Assembly: GCA_007258455.2 (NCBI GenBank)
Contig: VDFB02275638.1
Location: 186,001 to 250,000, forward strand
Direction of reading: 5' to 3'
Source of the DNA: Sequoia sempervirens
Lineage: Eukaryota; Streptophyta; Pinopsida; Cupressales; Cupressaceae
DNA: 64,000 nt
Part shown: piece after piece, positions 58,745 through 64,000 of the stretch
Layout of the letters: every line of letters starts with the position of its first letter
Numbering within the stretch: position 1 is the stretch's first letter
The notes under the pieces: model-generated
What the model was told of the DNA's origin: nothing
Seen by the model: only the letters and a program-made list of their open reading frames with translations
Database searches by the model: none
Program-made: the position numbers and the translations under genes

Positions 58745-59499
58745 TATTGCAAACATAACATGAGGCTATTGATAATGAAGCCTTATTATCTTCTTGATTT
58801 AGAGGTTGTGTTTTAGTTGTGTTGCAGATGCATAGTTGATTTGAAGCTATCACTTATTCATTGAGACCTTTGTTGTACAAACAACATCATTTTCTAAATG
58901 ATCTACCAATTTACCTCATGTATACTACACAAATGTATGCTAAATAGACTAAAAAGTTCCCTAATTGACCTTCCACACTTCTTCGATGTACCCATTGCAC
59001 ACCAAGGTGTGATTGCTAGTTTTATATCCCTATCATTAAAATAAAAATAAGGCCCACACAAGCTAATTAATTAAGCATGAACATTACAATTAACCCACTT
59101 CCACCCTCTACATCACTTAAAAGGCAAATAAAAAATCCCTTCACTATTTTTGTAAGTTGTTTGCAATTGTTAATCTTCATAAGATGATAAAATTATAGTT
59201 AAAGGACCAAAAAAAAAAAAAAAAAAGACATAATAAAAAATTATAGATAGAACACAGAAAGCATAATAAAAATTATAGTTATAAAAAAAATAAATAATAA
59301 AAAAACATATATATCAATTTCACCAATTAACCCAACCAATTAAATATAACCCTTTAATTAAAAAAAATATAAATCTAATCTCTGAAAATTCTATTAATAA
59401 AACAATCGAACAGCGAATAAGGCTAGAGAAACTAAACGGTCATGTGATGTAAGTTTTGTCTAATTGCAGAGGGCCGCGAGCAGAGCAGAGCGAGTCAAA

Positions 59500-59868
59500 A
59501 TGTTGAAGTTTCTGTCAAAAGTGAAGATTGAATTCAATGCATTCGATCCTAGAGCGGCATCGGCGCTTGAATTCCTGGCGCAATGCAGCTCCCTCAAGGC
59601 CAGAGACTCCAATCCTAGCTGCCAGGTTATCGTCAACAGACTGACCGATGACCATCATCCCCAAATAACCATTACATACAGCAATGGCATTGAAGAATCA
59701 ATCGACGGCTCCTTAACCAACGCTCAAACCATTCGCAAGAAGATTTTGGAAACGGGACGGATGTTGGAGACGCAACAGATGTTCAAGGAAGCTGGCCAAT
59801 CATGGCCCGTTATGATCCCTGAAGAGGAGCTATATCAGTATGCCAAGCCCACCAAGGCAAGGATTTAA
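59500..59868 (+). CDS. Mitochondrial ribosomal protein mL53 family (right copy)
   Basis: This is the second copy of the 122-aa mL53-like gene. I found no nucleotide difference from 2862-3230, either in the CDS or in ~270 bp upstream and ~1.2 kb downstream, although the rest of the arms differ at about 2-3%. The same TTGCAG acceptor sits upstream. No codon is broken, so both copies could be functional if the duplication is real. If the right contig is an allelic haplotig, this is the other allele and not a paralogue. Neighbours are the pyrimidine tract upstream and the decayed tandem array downstream, as in the left arm. Confidence 0.78.
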   Translation: MLKFLSKVKIEFNAFDPRAASALEFLAQCSSLKARDSNPSCQVIVNRLTDDHHPQITITYSNGIEESIDGSLTNAQTIRKKILETGRMLETQQMFKEAGQSWPVMIPEEELYQYAKPTKARI

Positions 59869-61760
59869 CTCCCAACACTTTGTGCAAATTTTAAAAAAAT
59901 AACTTTCTTGAAGCATTTGTTATTGTCGTTTTAGAACATTTGAATCTCGTACTAGCTTCGGTGGCACCCGAGTCGATGTAATTCAATTCATAAAATCCCT
60001 AACCAATGAAAACCCCTAGCACTTAAAAAATCAAGCTCATAAAAACCCTAGGTGATAATATATTCAAATCCAATAAAACCGCTAATTATCTTTGGAAACT
60101 GGACAAAACTCAGCTGGTCATATGCTCAAATCTAATCAAACCAGTATTTAACTATTTAACTTTGGAATCTGGACAAAAGCTAGCCGGTCATATGTTCAAA
60201 ACCAATAAAATCACTAACGAATTTTGGAAGATGGATAAAATCTATTTCGCCATATGTTCAAATCCAATAAAGCTCTCTTGCTAGCTTTGAGAGCTGAATA
60301 ACGGTAACTGAACAAAATCATTACTAAACCCAAGGCGAGAAAGTAACCTCAGTCATATTGTGCAATTTTTTTGGGAAGTATTTATTTGTCAAATGAAATT
60401 ATACAAGTTTTGATGGCCTTCAAGTGGATATTATTCAATTCATAAAAACTATAATTAATGAAAAATCTCACTACAAAATCCCTAACTCATAAAACCCCGA
60501 CTTGTTAAAACCCCAGTTGTATTTTGTGATCCAACAAAACTAGTAACCTCTTTCATAGCTGTATAACTCCCATCTGGTCGTATGTTCAAATCCAATAAAA
60601 CTTCTTGCTAGCTTTGAGAGCTGAACAAACCCTAGTTCATAAAAAGTAAAAACCCTCACTAGACCTACCAAGACCAGAAATTAACCTCAGTCATATTTTG
60701 CAGTTTTATATTTTCAAAGTATGTTTATTGTCATTCTAGATCATTTTGAATCTTGTAGTAGTGTTGGTAGTATGCAAGTTAATATAATTCAACTCATACA
60801 AACCTTAACTTATGAAAACCATGCTCAAAAAATCCCTAGCTGATCGTCTGTTTAAATCCAATAAAATCTCTTACTAGCATTGATAGCTGGACAATCCCTA
60901 GCTTAGAAATAGCCTAGGTTGTGAAAGCTCTCATTGAATCAACCAAGGAAAGATTTTAACCTCAATTATCTTCTGCAGTGATTCCACATTGTAAAATTCA
61001 ATGTTATATTGGCTTTGATACTATGAAAGTTGATAAAATTCAAGTCACAAAAACCCTAGCTGGTCATATGCTTTAATCCAATAAAACCATTTAATGGGCT
61101 TGATAGCCAGAGATACCCTAGTTTGCCATGTTCTAAATCCAATAAAAGTTCTCAACATCTAAGAGAGTTGGAAAAGCCCTAGCTCAAAAATCCCCTAGGT
61201 GACAAAAATTCTTAGCAGACATGCCAAGGCAAGCATTTAAAATTTTAATAAAATCATATTTTGTAGTTGATTTTTTTGAAAATATTTCTGATTTGTGATT
61301 CTAGAGCACTTGAATATTGTATTAACTTTTATATCATACAAGTTGATTAAATTCAATACATGCAAGTGTAGCTCATAAAAACCCTAATTAGTCATATGTT
61401 CAAGTTCAATGAATCCTTTTACTAGCTTTTAGTTGTACAAACTCTAGATCAGAAAAGCACTAGAACATAAAACCCTCCCTGTTACCACGGAGGCAATATT
61501 TTAGCTCAATCTCTTGCAGTTTTTTGTCTCAGAAGTATTATTGATTCCAGAGTGCACTTAAATCTCATAGTAGCTTGAATAGCATGCTGGTTGATAAAGT
61601 TCAACCAATGAAAATCCTTTGTAAGGACCCTAGCTGGGCATATATTAAAATCCAATAAAACTTCTTAATAGCTTTTGCCAGGGGGAGGCTAAATGTGTTG
61701 ACTAAACTGCCAGGGGAAGGATTTAGCCTCAATCATCTTTTGCATAATTTTTTTTCCAAC
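59853..61760 (+). repeat. Decayed tandem array at the 3' end of mL53 (right)
   Basis: This is the counterpart of 3215-5170 with the same unit order. It is identical to the left arm up to 61043 and then diverges. The last unit carries a replaced segment at about 61675-61700. Confidence 0.75.
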
Positions 61761-63353
61761 TATTTTCATTTTTGATTCCAAAGCACTTGAATTATGTATA
61801 GCTGTGATAACACTTTAAAAAAATTCCACTCTGCTTCTCTTATTGGTATTGAACATAGATAGTGAAAATCCTAGCTCATATAATTTCTGACTTAAGCTAC
61901 ACTACTTAGCTCATATACTTAAGTTAAATATCTATATATTGTAGGCTGAACCGAGCTGTAACAAAGCTGGGAAAAATATAAATTGGTGAACTTCGGAACT
62001 TGAACCCTGGACCAACAACTTAGTTTAACCTTTATTAGCTTTAAGGTGTTCAACTCAATAAAATAAAAAGTCACATTTCTGTATTTCTGAGCTGATAGGT
62101 TGGGCAGAGAGTCTGGTGTGGGTTAGCCAGTCTGGCAATTTGTTTCCCCTGGGTTTGGCACTGCCCGGTTTGGCCATACAATATATATATTAAAAATTTA
62201 TGAAAATACCCATATTTTGCCCCCAAAAGATACGGAATTGAAAACTCAGTTGATAATGGTAAAGATAACTGAAATCTGTCAACCAGATAAAAATATACAA
62301 TTAAACTTTATCCTCCAGAATGGTTATGAAATATTAAGGGCAACTATAAAGTTTGAACTATATAAAATTTGTAAGCCCTATATATATATCTATGCTTTAA
62401 AAATAAACTAAACCTGATATTTTTATAATGTAAAACTTTAGGCTTTAAAAAAGCTTAATTTAAAAAATTGTTTCCTACACCATGAGGTGTTGGTCCTTTT
62501 TGCATCTGATGAAAACTGGAAAAACAGATATACTCCTGAAAAACCTGAAAATGGTGCCGTCAAATGTGGTCATTTTAATATCTGAAGAGAACCTGTTTAC
62601 CAGGAATCAGTGTTTTGGAAGTTGTAGTCATGTTCATGACCAAAAGTGAGAGGGAAAAAATGGATGCTACTGCTACTGCAATTGGAATGCTGCCACATTT
62701 GCAATGCCTGGCTGGCTCTATTTCTCAATATCCACAGGCTGTTGGTACACAAAAGATGCATTGCAAAGGCTATGCCATTAATGCAATTCTAGGTTGTTTA
62801 TTTTAAATTTGGGCATAAGTTCACCCTGGCCTGGCCTGGGTATGCCCAAGGCATGGCCCTGCCATCCTGGGTACCTTGGGCATACCAAGGCCAGACCTGT
62901 GCCCATACATGTACTTGTCCTATTTGGTATGGTGATGATACCCATATTAGAAGAACCCAGCAACATAGCTTTTTTGGATTCAAAGTTTGTACAGATGATT
63001 AGCTCAAATGAACTGGAGTGTGGAAAAACTCTAAGGAATGCTATTTAATTTCTGGTATAAATTCAATTTAGTTATAAGTTTGGCAAGCTGCAAATCAATC
63101 CGCATTTCTCTTCTTTTTATTCTTGTGGGATGCATTGGCAGTTCCATATGAATTAGCCTTGGCTATGAAAACCCTAGTACTAACTAGGGCTCTAGGCTGG
63201 TACACGTTGGACTCCATAGCTAAACCAAAACAATGGATTTGGTGTAGTTAGGATGATTTCAAGGATCTAGGTAGGGTTAAATATTTTTATGTATTTTTCT
63301 TAGGGCTTTCTTTGTATGTATGGTTCATGGCTTTCCCATTTGGGCCTTGAATG

Positions 63354-63905
63354 TGTTGATGCTGTAGCGGCAGGAGTTCTCTTTCTCCCTCGATTTCAAA
63401 GAAAATTTAAATGATAAATAAATTCTAATCTTAAATGAGGCAAGTGCGACTTGCAATATATATATTATTTATTTTAATGAGGCCGACTAAGAATAAAAAG
63501 TCATCTCATTTGGGAAAGAGGCTGACTTTACATGAAGAGACATCTTATTTTGTATATATACAAGGCAACTATCATTCATTTTATTATTCGATTTAATTAA
63601 AAGACAAGTTCGCATATTTGCAGCAGATCAGATTATTGCTTCAAGGAGATCAAAAATAAAGGAGACATTATAATATTTGTTCATTTGCATCTAGGAGAGG
63701 TGCTGTGTTTTATTTCTTCAGATTGGCCTTGTGATTGGGCCTAGTTGTAAGCAGATTTCTGCTCTTCTATTTATAATATAAGAGATATAATTGTTGCTGG
63801 GTTTTTCTTCCTCAAGAAGGAGGGTTTTCCTAGGGTATCTTGTTGTGTTCATTGTTCGCTGTGTTGCATTTTTTATTGCTTACATTTCTGATCCTAAAAC
63901 TAACA
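63354..63905 (+). mobile_element. Solo LTR, TSD GAATG (right arm)
   Basis: This is the same insertion as 6708-7278, 552 bp here, with GAATG at 63349-63353 and 63906-63910. It lacks 18 bp relative to the left copy, between two TTCGCA words, as expected for a deletion between short direct repeats. Confidence 0.85.
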
Positions 63906-64000
63906 GAATGTAGTCTGGGTTCTACCCTTCACCCGTATGCAACTTCTAAGTTATGGGTCATGTAATTCATCATATAGTCTTTTTGCTTCTAAGAATCAAA

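Larger units (their letters stand above)
56649..64000. repeat. Right arm of the long direct duplication
   Basis: This is the partner of 1-7404, offset by 56,648 bp at its start, 56,638 bp at mL53 and 56,596 bp at the end. It lies on the other side of the 100-N gap from the left arm. That leaves two explanations: a real segmental duplication, or an allelic haplotig placed in tandem by scaffolding. Differences include an 18-bp deletion in the solo LTR and a replaced ~35-bp segment near 61675. Confidence 0.93.

Overview
The window reads as nuclear DNA of a plant with a very large, repeat-rich genome. A gymnosperm, probably a conifer, is the best inference. The basis is the AT-rich sequence, the near absence of genes, the nested and decayed LTR retrotransposons, and the unusually long LTR-like units. 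The species cannot be named from sequence alone. The only gene that looks intact is a single-exon gene for the mitochondrial ribosomal protein mL53 family. It occurs twice, at 2862-3230 and 59500-59868, encoding identical proteins.

Layout: positions 1-7404 and 56649-64000 are two arms of a long direct duplication that runs off both window ends. Each arm holds, in order, a ~1.2 kb pyrimidine tract, mL53, a decayed tandem array that begins at the last codons of mL53, and a ~0.55 kb solo LTR with target-site duplication (TSD) GAATG. The arms differ by roughly 2-3% (hand count), except for ~1.8 kb around mL53 where I see no difference at all. A 100-N gap at 50366-50465 separates the arms onto different contigs, so an uncollapsed allelic copy is as plausible as a true duplication.

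Positions 9858-28437 are one decayed Ty1/copia element on the minus strand (5,396 bp once insertions are removed; LTRs ~194 bp; TSD ATTTC). Two foreign elements interrupt it, each with TG...CA ends and an exact 5-bp TSD: element A (10802-15249, 4,448 bp, TSD CAATT, in the reverse transcriptase) and element B (17198-25923, 8,726 bp, TSD GATCT, in the GAG-pre-integrase domain). A and B share TGTTG...CAACA ends, GCGCC-bearing tandem arrays, and a TATA box followed by the same 13-mer about 0.9 kb from the 3' end. Neither shows a second internal LTR, so both look like giant solo LTRs. B carries a ~1,094-codon reading frame of unknown function inside the unit. This is the most unusual object in the window.

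Positions 28443-36700 hold a LINE 3' fragment, LTR-like sequence with the same CTATTTTTAG boxes as B, and a hAT-type (BED/DUF659) transposase pseudogene split by a 1,796-bp solo LTR (C, TSD TCGAG). Positions 36700-50365 are mostly anonymous AT-rich DNA with a copia gag relic (38600-39218), several hairpins and a PPR-gene relic (49500-50050). After the gap come a purine/pyrimidine mirror tract, a 21-bp minisatellite and a 3.6-kb TG...CA unit (D, TSD TAAAG) that ends 72 bp before the right arm.

No tRNA, rRNA, CRISPR array or operon was seen. All calls come from reading the sequence by eye. Family assignments rest on recalled motifs, not searches.
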